DNA of 52,313 bases from positions 1 through 52,313 of the forward strand of contig DXEV01000032.1 of NCBI GenBank assembly GCA_019114785.1, written 5' to 3'. How positions within the stretch are numbered: position 1 is the first letter of the stretch; every line of letters starts with the position of its first letter. Shown here piece by piece: positions 33,289-42,019 of the stretch. Made by a program: the position numbers and the translations under genes. This DNA comes from Candidatus Anaerobiospirillum pullistercoris. GTDB lineage: Bacteria; Pseudomonadota; Gammaproteobacteria; Enterobacterales; Succinivibrionaceae. The notes under the pieces were generated by a model. That model ran no database searches. It worked only from the letters and a program-made list of their open reading frames with translations, and was not told the DNA's origin.

Positions 33289-33879
33289 ATGCATCTTTAT
33301 ACTCTTAAGCCTGCTGCTGGCTCGCGTCCAGCCCACGTCCGTGTTGGTCGTGGTATTGGCTCCGGTCTCGGCAAGACTTGCGGCCGTGGTATCAAGGGTT
33401 CTGGTGCTCGTAAGAGCCCAAATGTCCGCCCAGGTTTTGAAGGCGGCCAGATGCCTTTAAAGATCCGTCTGCCTAAGTTTGGCTTCTACTCGCCAAAGTC
33501 GGACGTGACCGCTGAGGTTTTACTCAACGACTTAAACCGCATCGAGGGTGATGTGGTTGATATGGCTAGCCTCTTAAAAGCCCGCTTAATCACCAAGAAG
33601 ATCAAGTACGTCAAGATCGTGCTCTCCAAGGTGCCTAACTTCACTCGTAAGGTTGAGGTTAAGGGTGTGGCCGTTACTCGTGGCGCTAAGGCTGCCATCG
33701 AGGCTGCTGGTGGCTCCGTTGAGGTTGCCTCCTACACCACCGAGGCCGCTAAGCGTCGTGAGCAATCCGCTGCTAAGCGTGCTGCTAAGCTGAAGTCCTT
33801 ACAGGACAAGCTGGCTGCAACTGGCATTCAAAAGCCAGCCAAGAAGGACAAGGCTGAAAAGGCTGCCAAGAAGAAGTAA
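33289..33879 (+). CDS. rplO: 50S ribosomal protein L15 with Lys/Ala-rich C-terminal extension
   Basis: [61 protein letters not shown]; tail [38 protein letters not shown]. Confidence 0.96.
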   Translation: MHLYTLKPAAGSRPAHVRVGRGIGSGLGKTCGRGIKGSGARKSPNVRPGFEGGQMPLKIRLPKFGFYSPKSDVTAEVLLNDLNRIEGDVVDMASLLKARLITKKIKYVKIVLSKVPNFTRKVEVKGVAVTRGAKAAIEAAGGSVEVASYTTEAAKRREQSAAKRAAKLKSLQDKLAATGIQKPAKKDKAEKAAKKK

Positions 33880-33928
33880 GACGAAATAATCGCCGTGCGC
33901 ACTATAGGTGCGCTCTTAGGAGATATGC

Positions 33929-35275
33929 ATGGCTAGAAAATCGCTCCTAGAAAAGGGGCGCGAGGCACAGGCTCAGGCCAAGGGTGGTAATCCAGAATTA
34001 CGCTCTCGCCTGCTTTTCGTAGTAATTGGTCTGATCATGTTCAGACTGGGTTCCTACATTCCAGTGCCAGGCGTAAATGCAGACGTCTTACAGCGCCTTT
34101 TTGATGATCAGAGCGGAACCATCATTGGCATGTTTAACATGTTCAGCGGTGGTGCACTTGAGCGTGCATCGGTGCTGGCATTAGGTATCATGCCTTACAT
34201 CTCTGCGTCGATTATCATTCAATTACTGGCAGTGATTAACCCTACCTTAGCTGAACTTCGTAAAGAAGGAGAGTCAGGTAGACGCAAGATCACTCAGTAC
34301 ACTCGTGTCTCCACACTATTCCTCGCGGCCTTACAGGCTGTAGGTATAGCCACCGGCATCCCGAATATGATGCCGGGACTTGTGGATAACCCAGGATTCG
34401 GTTTTTACTTTGTAACTACCGTGTCCTTGGTAACAGGCACAATGTTCCTGATGTGGCTCGGTGAGCAGATCACTGAGCGTGGTATCGGCAATGGTATCTC
34501 TCTGATCATCTTTGCCGGTATTGTGGCAGGACTTCCTGCTGCACTGGCTCAAACTTTTGAGCAAGCACGTCAAGGTGATTTATCCACCATCGCACTGCTG
34601 ATCATCGGCGTGGTAGTGGTCGTTGTTACCTTCTTCGTTGTGTTCATTGAGCGCGGTCAACGTCGAATCCCAATCGACTACGCTAAGCGCCAGATGGGCA
34701 ATCGTATTTATTCGCAACCACGTAGCAGCTTACCATTAAAGATCAACATGTCTGGTGTGATCCCAGCGATCTTCGCATCGTCGATCATCTTATTCCCAGG
34801 CACGATCGTCTCATGGTTTGGTCAAGGCGAGAACAGCGTGGCTAATGTGTTACAAGAGATCTCACTCTTCTTGCAACCAGGCCAACCACTCTATGAGCTG
34901 CTGTATGCTGCTGCTATTATCTTCTTCACATTCTTCTACACTGCATTAGTGTTTAACCCACGTGATGTGGCCGAGAATCTCAAGAAGAGTGGTGCTTTTA
35001 TTCCTGGTATCCGCCCAGGTGAGCAAACGGCTCGTTTCATCGACAAGGTGATGACTCGTTTAACGCTCTCCGGTGCGCTGTATATGGTGTTAGTGTGCTT
35101 AGTGCCACAGCTGTTAATGAACTGGTTCAACGTCCAGTTCTACTTCGGTGGTACTTCGCTGCTGATTATTGTGGTGGTCATTATGGACTTTGTGGCTCAG
35201 CTGCAAAGCCATCGTATGAACCAGCAATACGGTGACCTGATGCGTAAGGCCAATCTCAGGAATTACGGACGCTAA
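33929..35275 (+). CDS. secY: Preprotein translocase subunit SecY
   Basis: [52 protein letters not shown]. Confidence 0.97.
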   Translation: MARKSLLEKGREAQAQAKGGNPELRSRLLFVVIGLIMFRLGSYIPVPGVNADVLQRLFDDQSGTIIGMFNMFSGGALERASVLALGIMPYISASIIIQLLAVINPTLAELRKEGESGRRKITQYTRVSTLFLAALQAVGIATGIPNMMPGLVDNPGFGFYFVTTVSLVTGTMFLMWLGEQITERGIGNGISLIIFAGIVAGLPAALAQTFEQARQGDLSTIALLIIGVVVVVVTFFVVFIERGQRRIPIDYAKRQMGNRIYSQPRSSLPLKINMSGVIPAIFASSIILFPGTIVSWFGQGENSVANVLQEISLFLQPGQPLYELLYAAAIIFFTFFYTALVFNPRDVAENLKKSGAFIPGIRPGEQTARFIDKVMTRLTLSGALYMVLVCLVPQLLMNWFNVQFYFGGTSLLIIVVVIMDFVAQLQSHRMNQQYGDLMRKANLRNYGR

Positions 35276-35340
35276 ACAACTTAAGGCTGGGAGCACTGAG
35301 AAAGGCCTCCTCTCCCAGCTGTCCATAACGGAGTAGAATC

Positions 35341-35454
35341 ATGAAAGTAGGTGCTTCTGTTAAGAAGATCTGCCGCAACTGCAAAGTGGTTCGTCGCCAC
35401 GGTGTAGTGCGCATTATCTGCGACAATCCAAAGCACAAGCAACGTCAGGGCTAA
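35341..35454 (+). CDS. rpmJ: 50S ribosomal protein L36
   Basis: 37-aa ORF below the track cutoff: [37 protein letters not shown]. Confidence 0.96.
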   Translation: MKVGASVKKICRNCKVVRRHGVVRIICDNPKHKQRQG

Positions 35455-35568
35455 TCCCCGACCGCCTAGCCAACTTGCTAGGCCCAGCTCCATACAGCCA
35501 ACGCGCAGCGACCAACGCGCAGCGTTGGCAGATAAAACCACTCATCTGGTTGCGAGCGACGCTTGTGA

Positions 35569-35606
35569 AAAAAGACACGATCTTAGATCGTGTCTTTTTG
35601 TTTTTA
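35569..35606 (+). terminator. Strong rho-independent terminator after rpmJ
   Basis: AAGACACGATC-TTA-GATCGTGTCTT followed by TTTGTTTTT. Confidence 0.92.
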
Positions 35607-35790
35607 GGCTAGAATAAATGTGATTGGTGCGTAAATTGGAGAATGATGCTGAACGAGCCAAAGCATCACTAGAACACGGGACTCTCAAACGTCTACTCGA
35701 TGCTCTCTTCTTTTCCTATCTAATTTATGCCTCAGTTGCTCTACATGTAATTTAGCAGCACTCAAATACCTTGATACGAGATAGTATCCT

Positions 35791-37065
35791 ATGGCCTCCC
35801 CAGACAACAACCAACGAGTACTTTTTAATAAACTAGGTTTAAAAATTACCGAAAGCGAAAGCGGTCGCAGACGTTTATACCTTGGACAGGTTAAACTGTT
35901 GTCTTGGAAATCACAAGATTATGTCAAGCAACTGAACACTACAATTCAGGAGCTGACCCAGCAATCTCAGTACTTGGGAACCATCGATTCTATATTTAAT
36001 ACACAATTACAAGATCCTACTTTCGAGGCAGATATTCTATATCATAGTCAAAATGATAAGTTAGGCTTATGTAGTTGTATCGCTGTGTCTGATTTAAGTG
36101 CTGTTCTTGGTTCCACCAATATTACATCTGCTTATCAATACAGCCCTAACAAGATCCCTAACTATATTGTAGTACATGGACTGCGCTCTCCTATAGACTC
36201 TATAGTGGCCACTAATGTAGCCAAAAACTACAATATTCCTCTTTTTATTAGTGAAGATGGATTCCTGCGCAGTGCCACTACTTACGTAGCCAACTGTGCC
36301 CATATTTATACCCGCCCTGTATCCTTTAACTTTGATCCTTATGGTGCATATTTCGACTGCACACATCACAGTTTACTTAAGCAATACCTTAACGATCCAA
36401 ATCTAAACCTGAGCGCAGAACAGCTCTCCAGAGCTCGTCGTTGTATTGAGTTCTTAATTACAAATTATCTAACTAAATACAATCATCAACCAATTAATGA
36501 TCACTTATTAGATCACATTAAAGGTAAAAAAGTACTTGTAGTGGATCAAAGCTATGGAGATATGTCTATCTACCGTGGCGGAGCCAGCGACCTGACCTTT
36601 AAATTAATGCTGGAAAAAGCCTGCGACGAAAATCCTGACAGCACTATTCTTGTCAAGACACACCCTGACGTCATTGCCTCTAACAAGGTTAAAGCTTACT
36701 ACGCCAATCTTGTACAGACAGACAATCTCAAACGTCTTACTGACGCAATTAACCCTATCTCGCTTATTAAGCAATGCGATCGTGTATATGTGTGCACCTC
36801 ACAATTTGGCTTTGAAGCTTTAATGTGTGGCAAGGATGTCCAGATTTTTGGTCGACCATTCTATGCTGGGTATGGCGTTGGCACTAATCGCCAAACAATG
36901 CAGCGTCAACGTCAGCGCTCCCTAGAAGAAATCTTCTACCTCGCATACATCCAATACACACACTACATCAATCCTTTCACCCAAAAGCCTTGTGAGATCG
37001 AAGAGGCAATGGAAAGTCTGGTGAAACTACGCGAGCAATACTGGCGAGAGTATGGCTCCAAGTAA
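35791..37065 (+). CDS. Capsule polysaccharide biosynthesis protein, KpsC/KpsS-like
   Basis: ALMCGKDVQIFGRPFYAGYG, VLVVDQSYGDMSIYRGGASDLTFKLMLEKA, VKTHPDV motifs of the capsule synthesis family. Confidence 0.8.
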   Translation: MASPDNNQRVLFNKLGLKITESESGRRRLYLGQVKLLSWKSQDYVKQLNTTIQELTQQSQYLGTIDSIFNTQLQDPTFEADILYHSQNDKLGLCSCIAVSDLSAVLGSTNITSAYQYSPNKIPNYIVVHGLRSPIDSIVATNVAKNYNIPLFISEDGFLRSATTYVANCAHIYTRPVSFNFDPYGAYFDCTHHSLLKQYLNDPNLNLSAEQLSRARRCIEFLITNYLTKYNHQPINDHLLDHIKGKKVLVVDQSYGDMSIYRGGASDLTFKLMLEKACDENPDSTILVKTHPDVIASNKVKAYYANLVQTDNLKRLTDAINPISLIKQCDRVYVCTSQFGFEALMCGKDVQIFGRPFYAGYGVGTNRQTMQRQRQRSLEEIFYLAYIQYTHYINPFTQKPCEIEEAMESLVKLREQYWREYGSK

Positions 37066-37090
37066 ACCACCACTCATACCATAGTGCTGC

Positions 37091-38182
37091 CTATGACTTC
37101 TCTGCAAGGAACCACGCTACAGTCTTACGTAGACCGCTAGTAAAGGTCTCTTGAGGCTGCCAGCCCAGCTCTGTACGCAATTTGCTATCGTCGATAGCGT
37201 AGCGAAAATCATGTCCGGCCCGATCCTGCACAAAAGTGATCAGGTCGGCATAAGAGCTATTCATCTGCTCACCTGACTCACTCTTCCCATGCTGCTTTGG
37301 TCGTGGACACATCTCATCAAGCAGAGAGCAAATCTGATGCACTAGCGTCAGGTTATCGAGCTCTTGGTGTCCACCCACGTTATAGCTCTCACCTGCACGA
37401 CCATGGTGGAAGATCTCATCAACAGCAGTGCAATGATCTAGCACGTAAATCCAATCCCTCACATTCTTACCAGTGCCATAGATCGGAATAGGTTTACCCT
37501 CAAGACAGCAGCGGATCACCTTTGGAATCAGCTTTTCCACATGCTGCTTTGGGCCATAATTATTGGAGCAGTGAGATATAGTAGTATTAAGCCCATAAGT
37601 ACGGTTATAGGCACGCACAATCATATCAGCACTAGCTTTACTGGCAGAATAAGGTGAATTAGGGGCATAAGGTGAAGTTTCAGAAAAGAGTCCTGTGTCA
37701 CCCAACGAGCCATAGACCTCATCAGTAGAGATCTGATGAAAACGACAGCCCTCATAGCCTTGCTTTACTTGCTGCGGCCCTGACATCCATTGTAAATAAG
37801 CACATTGCAGCAAGTTAAAGGTACCCATAATATTGCTGTCCATAAAAGCCTGTGGGCCTTCAATGGAGTTATCTACATGGCTCTCGGCAGCAAAGTGGAT
37901 CACCCCTTTAAAATCGTACTGAGCAAAAAGAGCGCGCAATCGTGGCTGATCACAGATATCAGCCTGCACAAAGTTATAGTTAGGCAAAGCCTCACATTCT
38001 TGCAGATGCTCTAAATTACCAGCGTAAGTTAGCTTGTCGAGATTAACAACCAAATACTCAGGATGCTGCTGACAGAAGTATGGGACAAAGTTTGAGCCAA
38101 TAAAGCCAGCTCCTCCCGTCACCAAAATTGCAGCTCGTTTCTGTCCTTGCGTACTAGCACCAGCAAAACTCATAGTAGCCAT
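37091..38182 (-). CDS. rfbB: dTDP-glucose 4,6-dehydratase
   Basis: ILVTGGAGFIGSNFVPYF, HFAAESHVDNSIEGPQAF, STDEVYGSL, YSASKASADMIVRAY, NNYGPKQHVEKLIP. Confidence 0.95.
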   Translation of the reverse strand: MATMSFAGASTQGQKRAAILVTGGAGFIGSNFVPYFCQQHPEYLVVNLDKLTYAGNLEHLQECEALPNYNFVQADICDQPRLRALFAQYDFKGVIHFAAESHVDNSIEGPQAFMDSNIMGTFNLLQCAYLQWMSGPQQVKQGYEGCRFHQISTDEVYGSLGDTGLFSETSPYAPNSPYSASKASADMIVRAYNRTYGLNTTISHCSNNYGPKQHVEKLIPKVIRCCLEGKPIPIYGTGKNVRDWIYVLDHCTAVDEIFHHGRAGESYNVGGHQELDNLTLVHQICSLLDEMCPRPKQHGKSESGEQMNSSYADLITFVQDRAGHDFRYAIDDSKLRTELGWQPQETFTSGLRKTVAWFLAEKS

Positions 38183-38391
38183 ACCCCTAAAACACTCCCT
38201 AGGCCCCTAAAAACAATAAAGCCCAAGCTCAGTCTGCCAACCAAGCTTAGGCTCCATCTCCACATAGCACAGCACTACTGACTGACTGTGCTCAACACCG
38301 TCACGCTAACAGCAAGTTTTCTGTCTGGGAACAGCTAGTAACAGCTCAGATTCTTCTGGCTCTGCGTAACGGTATGGCTCAGCATGTAGCT

Positions 38392-39033
38392 TTAGGCACC
38401 ATACTGCTCACGATAAGCCAACATATCGTTTAAATGGGCCTTAAGCTCAGCTGAGTCTTGGATATAGGTGACTAAGTCATCAAAAGACACGATCGACACG
38501 ATCTCGATCCCTAAAGTGCGCTTGGCCTCATCAATAGCGCTCTCATTGCCTTGGCCCTTTTCTTTACGATTTAAAGCAATCAAGGCAGCCTTAAAGTGAG
38601 CACCATTGGCCTTAATGATGGCATCAGACTCACGAATGGCTGTACCGGCGGTGATCACATCATCGATCAGCATGATGTCGCCTTTCAGAGGAGCACCAAC
38701 CAAATTGCCACCCTCACCATGATCCTTAGCCTCCTTACGGTTAAAGCACCATGGAGTATTGATGTGGTGCTCAACGCTTAAGGCCATTGCAGTAGCGCAG
38801 GCGAGAGGAATGCCCTTATAGGCTGGGCCGAAGAGCACATCAAACTTGATGTTGCTATCGACTAAGGCATGAGCATAGCAAGAGCCTAAGGTATAGAGAT
38901 CTTCACCAGTGCAGAAGCCACCTGCATTGAAGAAATAAGGACTTTGACGTCCAGACTTCAGCGTAAAGCTACCAAATTTCAGCACCCCGCGTTGTAAAGC
39001 CAACTCAATAAAGCGACGTTGATAGTCCTGCAT
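38392..39033 (-). CDS. pyrE: Orotate phosphoribosyltransferase
   Basis: [76 protein letters not shown]. Confidence 0.95.
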   Translation of the reverse strand: MQDYQRRFIELALQRGVLKFGSFTLKSGRQSPYFFNAGGFCTGEDLYTLGSCYAHALVDSNIKFDVLFGPAYKGIPLACATAMALSVEHHINTPWCFNRKEAKDHGEGGNLVGAPLKGDIMLIDDVITAGTAIRESDAIIKANGAHFKAALIALNRKEKGQGNESAIDEAKRTLGIEIVSIVSFDDLVTYIQDSAELKAHLNDMLAYREQYGA

Positions 39034-39300
39034 GATCCTCTCCACACCTAAAGAACAAAATCGACCCTGAGCATACCTGCCCTGTACCTTAATTTCAGCT
39101 GCTAATAACACAGCTTCCAGCACCAAGACGCTCAAAATAGCTTAATTATAAGGCATTACTGCGCTCAGCGCGTCTTAACCACAAAATCAGCAGCATTACA
39201 TGCTATGGACTGCTAAAATCTAAGTGAAAGAAAAAGCTTGGAAACACTCCAACATTGTAGAGATCAGGAATCAGCTCGAGTAAGGAAAAGGAGAATCACA

Positions 39301-40305
39301 GTGAGTGCTCTGAAAAGTATGACTGGCTTTGCTGTAGCCCATTGTCAGACCGAAGCCGGAACCGTCGAAATAACAATCCGCTCGGTCAATAGTCGCTTTT
39401 TAGAGATCTCTCCTTCGCTTTCTGAGGGAGTACCTCAAATCAGTTACGAGTGCACCAAGCTGATTAAAGCCGTAGCTCAACGTGGCAAGATTGATTACAG
39501 CATCACTCTGACCCCGCAAATACAACCTCATCTCAGCCTCAATGAGCCACTGCTCGATGAGCTTATTGGCAAACTCCAACAAATCACTGCCAAGCTACAC
39601 ACCCCTGCGACAGTAGCAGAGCCTGAGGCTATCTCTATTCCGGTCGAAATTAAGGGGAGTGATTCGGGGGCCAGCATTAGCGCCACAGATCTCAGTCAGA
39701 TCAATGCCATGGAGCTCTTACAGTACCCTGGCGTGCTACAAGCAAGCCCAGTAGATCAAGAGCAGCTCAAGCAACAGATCCTAGAGCTCATGGGCCAAGC
39801 TGTGGCCAAATTTAATGCCTCGCGCTGCCACGAAGGAGAACAGCTGCGCGCAGTGCTACTTCATCGCCTAGACGCTGTTAGTGCTCAGCTACAGCTCATA
39901 GCCCCTATGCTGACTAGCTTAGTAACAAACGAACGCGAGCGCATTCAGAAACGCTTAGCATCGTTGAAATTAGAGCTCACTCCAGAGCGCTTTGAGACTG
40001 AAGTGGCCCTACAGGCTCAGAAATCGGATATTGCCGAGGAATACGATCGTCTTTGTTGCCATGTCAAAAGCATGCGCGCTCTACTGCAAGAGGCAGCACC
40101 AGCACCTAAGACTCAACCAGCTCATCCTGAACAATCCTCAGAGCACACCGTTTTTGGCAAACGCTTAGATTTCATCATCCAAGAGATGATGCGCGAGAGC
40201 AATACCTTAGCCTCTAAGGCTAGCACCAATGAGCTGTCCCAGATCGCTGTTGAGCTCAAGGTGTTGGTGGAGCAAATGCGCGAACAAGTGCAAAATGTCG
40301 AATAG
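39301..40305 (+). CDS. yicC: YicC family protein
   Basis: From GTG 39301: SALKSMTGFAVAHCQTEAGTVEITIRSVNSRFLEISPSL ... GKRLDFIIQEMMRESNTLASKAS; divergent to pyrE. Confidence 0.9.
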   Translation: MSALKSMTGFAVAHCQTEAGTVEITIRSVNSRFLEISPSLSEGVPQISYECTKLIKAVAQRGKIDYSITLTPQIQPHLSLNEPLLDELIGKLQQITAKLHTPATVAEPEAISIPVEIKGSDSGASISATDLSQINAMELLQYPGVLQASPVDQEQLKQQILELMGQAVAKFNASRCHEGEQLRAVLLHRLDAVSAQLQLIAPMLTSLVTNERERIQKRLASLKLELTPERFETEVALQAQKSDIAEEYDRLCCHVKSMRALLQEAAPAPKTQPAHPEQSSEHTVFGKRLDFIIQEMMRESNTLASKASTNELSQIAVELKVLVEQMREQVQNVE

Positions 40306-40324
40306 AACCGCCCCCCAAATGACG

Positions 40325-41431
40325 TTAGCCGATTATGTGTTTAGTAATAAACTCATCGCACTGACGCTGGAAACGTTCTAGATAAGAGGAATAAGATTCT
40401 TGAGAATCCTGCCATCCTTTTGGCAAAAATAAGACACTGACGTTATTAGGATTCCATGATTTATTATCATATTTGGCTGAAAGTTGATTCATGCCATTAG
40501 GAATCCAACGTTTACTGTCATAGAAAGGATATGCAGCACAAACATCTACACCTAAATTATCAGCAATATGAGCAGTACCTGTACTTGGACTAAGAACTAA
40601 AGAAGCAAAAGATACTAAGCAAGCCAGAGCAGATATTCCTGAGTTATTTTGCCACACACTTAAATTAGTGGAGTGTAGTTCAATATGATTGATATCATTT
40701 TGACCGTAATTAGGAATAACAAGAAACAATTCTGGATACTTCTGTGCTAAAAACTCAGCAATCTTAATCCAGTCAATGTGTTTGAAATTATACCCACAAC
40801 GTTCTGCTGTAGCACTCAACGGATTAACGATAACTAACTTAGATTGAGGATTCCAACCAATATTAATTAACTCTTGTTTTACTTGCTCCAAGAGCTCAGT
40901 AGAAAAAGTAAGTTGAGCCTGCTTAAGATCTACTGTTTTTATAACTTGATCATAGAGCTTTGGATTGATACTACGAACAAGATGTTGATAATGAAAAATC
41001 TCATGAATTTTCCACCGTCTTATGTATGAAACAAAAGGCAGTCGAGGAGTCCATAGTGAAGGGAAATAACTGAAAGTAACAACTTGTGCACAAGAAGACT
41101 TTAATGCTAAACGAATAGAATCTTTACGACGATCTGCCAAGATTATAAGATCAGCAGGTAATCCTTCTTCACCAAAGCCATTTTCTACACATTCAAGAAA
41201 TTTTTCATTAAAATCCTTCTCTGACAAACCAATATAATGTAATAAAGTACAATAATCTGGTTTGACATTAATACAAGGAAGCAAGTCAGAGAAAGTTCTA
41301 TTACAAACACAATGAATTTGGGCTTGTGGAAACATAGCTCTCAGCATCAAAATCATTGTTTGATATTGAATGTTATCACCGAGACTAGAATGCAGATCTA
41401 AAATAATCCGTTGTGGCATCAAATTCATCAT
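40325..41431 (-). CDS. Glycosyltransferase family 9 (heptosyltransferase-like)
   Basis: ILDLHSSLGDNIQYQTMILMLRAMFPQAQIHCVCN; VIVNPLSATAERCGYNF; SLVLSPSTGTAHIADNLGVDVCAAYP. Confidence 0.8.
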   Translation of the reverse strand: MMNLMPQRIILDLHSSLGDNIQYQTMILMLRAMFPQAQIHCVCNRTFSDLLPCINVKPDYCTLLHYIGLSEKDFNEKFLECVENGFGEEGLPADLIILADRRKDSIRLALKSSCAQVVTFSYFPSLWTPRLPFVSYIRRWKIHEIFHYQHLVRSINPKLYDQVIKTVDLKQAQLTFSTELLEQVKQELINIGWNPQSKLVIVNPLSATAERCGYNFKHIDWIKIAEFLAQKYPELFLVIPNYGQNDINHIELHSTNLSVWQNNSGISALACLVSFASLVLSPSTGTAHIADNLGVDVCAAYPFYDSKRWIPNGMNQLSAKYDNKSWNPNNVSVLFLPKGWQDSQESYSSYLERFQRQCDEFITKHIIG

Positions 41432-41561
41432 AGTTTATGTTACTCAAAATCGCAGAATTTAACCCAAAATTACCATGAGTTCTGTTTGTTAAATCAGTTA
41501 CACCTTTGAGGCATATTAAAACTCACAGTAACATGAGATGAGCATTATAGAAAGGTTGTCT

Positions 41562-41658
41562 TGTATACATAGGGATAATGGAATTTCCCAGACATAGAGC
41601 CTGAGCAAGGCTCGATTTTATCGGGGCAGGCTAAGACGCCCAATTTATAGCTCAACTC
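41562..41658. repeat. Possible degenerate partial copy of the ~111-nt element
   Basis: TGTATACATAGGGATAATGG resembles the element end TGTAAACATGGGGATAAAGG; internal GATTTTATC..GGC also similar. Confidence 0.35.
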
Positions 41659-41767
41659 GCTTAAATTTGAAAACATAGCAGATCCGGTATCAAGGCAAAT
41701 ATTCTTAAGAGCGACAAAATCCAGATTGCTATAATGGTGTAATAGCCATATACCATGGCTTAGAGCA

Positions 41768-41879
41768 TGTAAACATGGGGATAAAGGTGTTTCTCAGTAA
41801 TACAACCAGCTCAAATCTGGACTCTATCAGGCTTGCTAAAACGCCTCAATGCTCGTTTTGCCATTAGCCCCTGTCTACA
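41768..41879. repeat. ~112-nt inverted-repeat element, copy B (opposite orientation to copy A)
   Basis: Ends TGTAAACATGGGGATAAAGG / GCCATTAGCCCCTGTCTACA; its reverse complement is colinear with copy A. Confidence 0.7.
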
Positions 41880-42019
41880 CGGCACAGACCTAACTCATAG
41901 TATACCCTAGCGCTAGCTCTTAAGTACCACACAACTTCATCTCTAAAGTGTCACACTTAGAGCACAAAATATCTGCTGGGACGAACTCTGTTTTCTGCCT
42001 TTTTTCGGGAGTGAATTGC

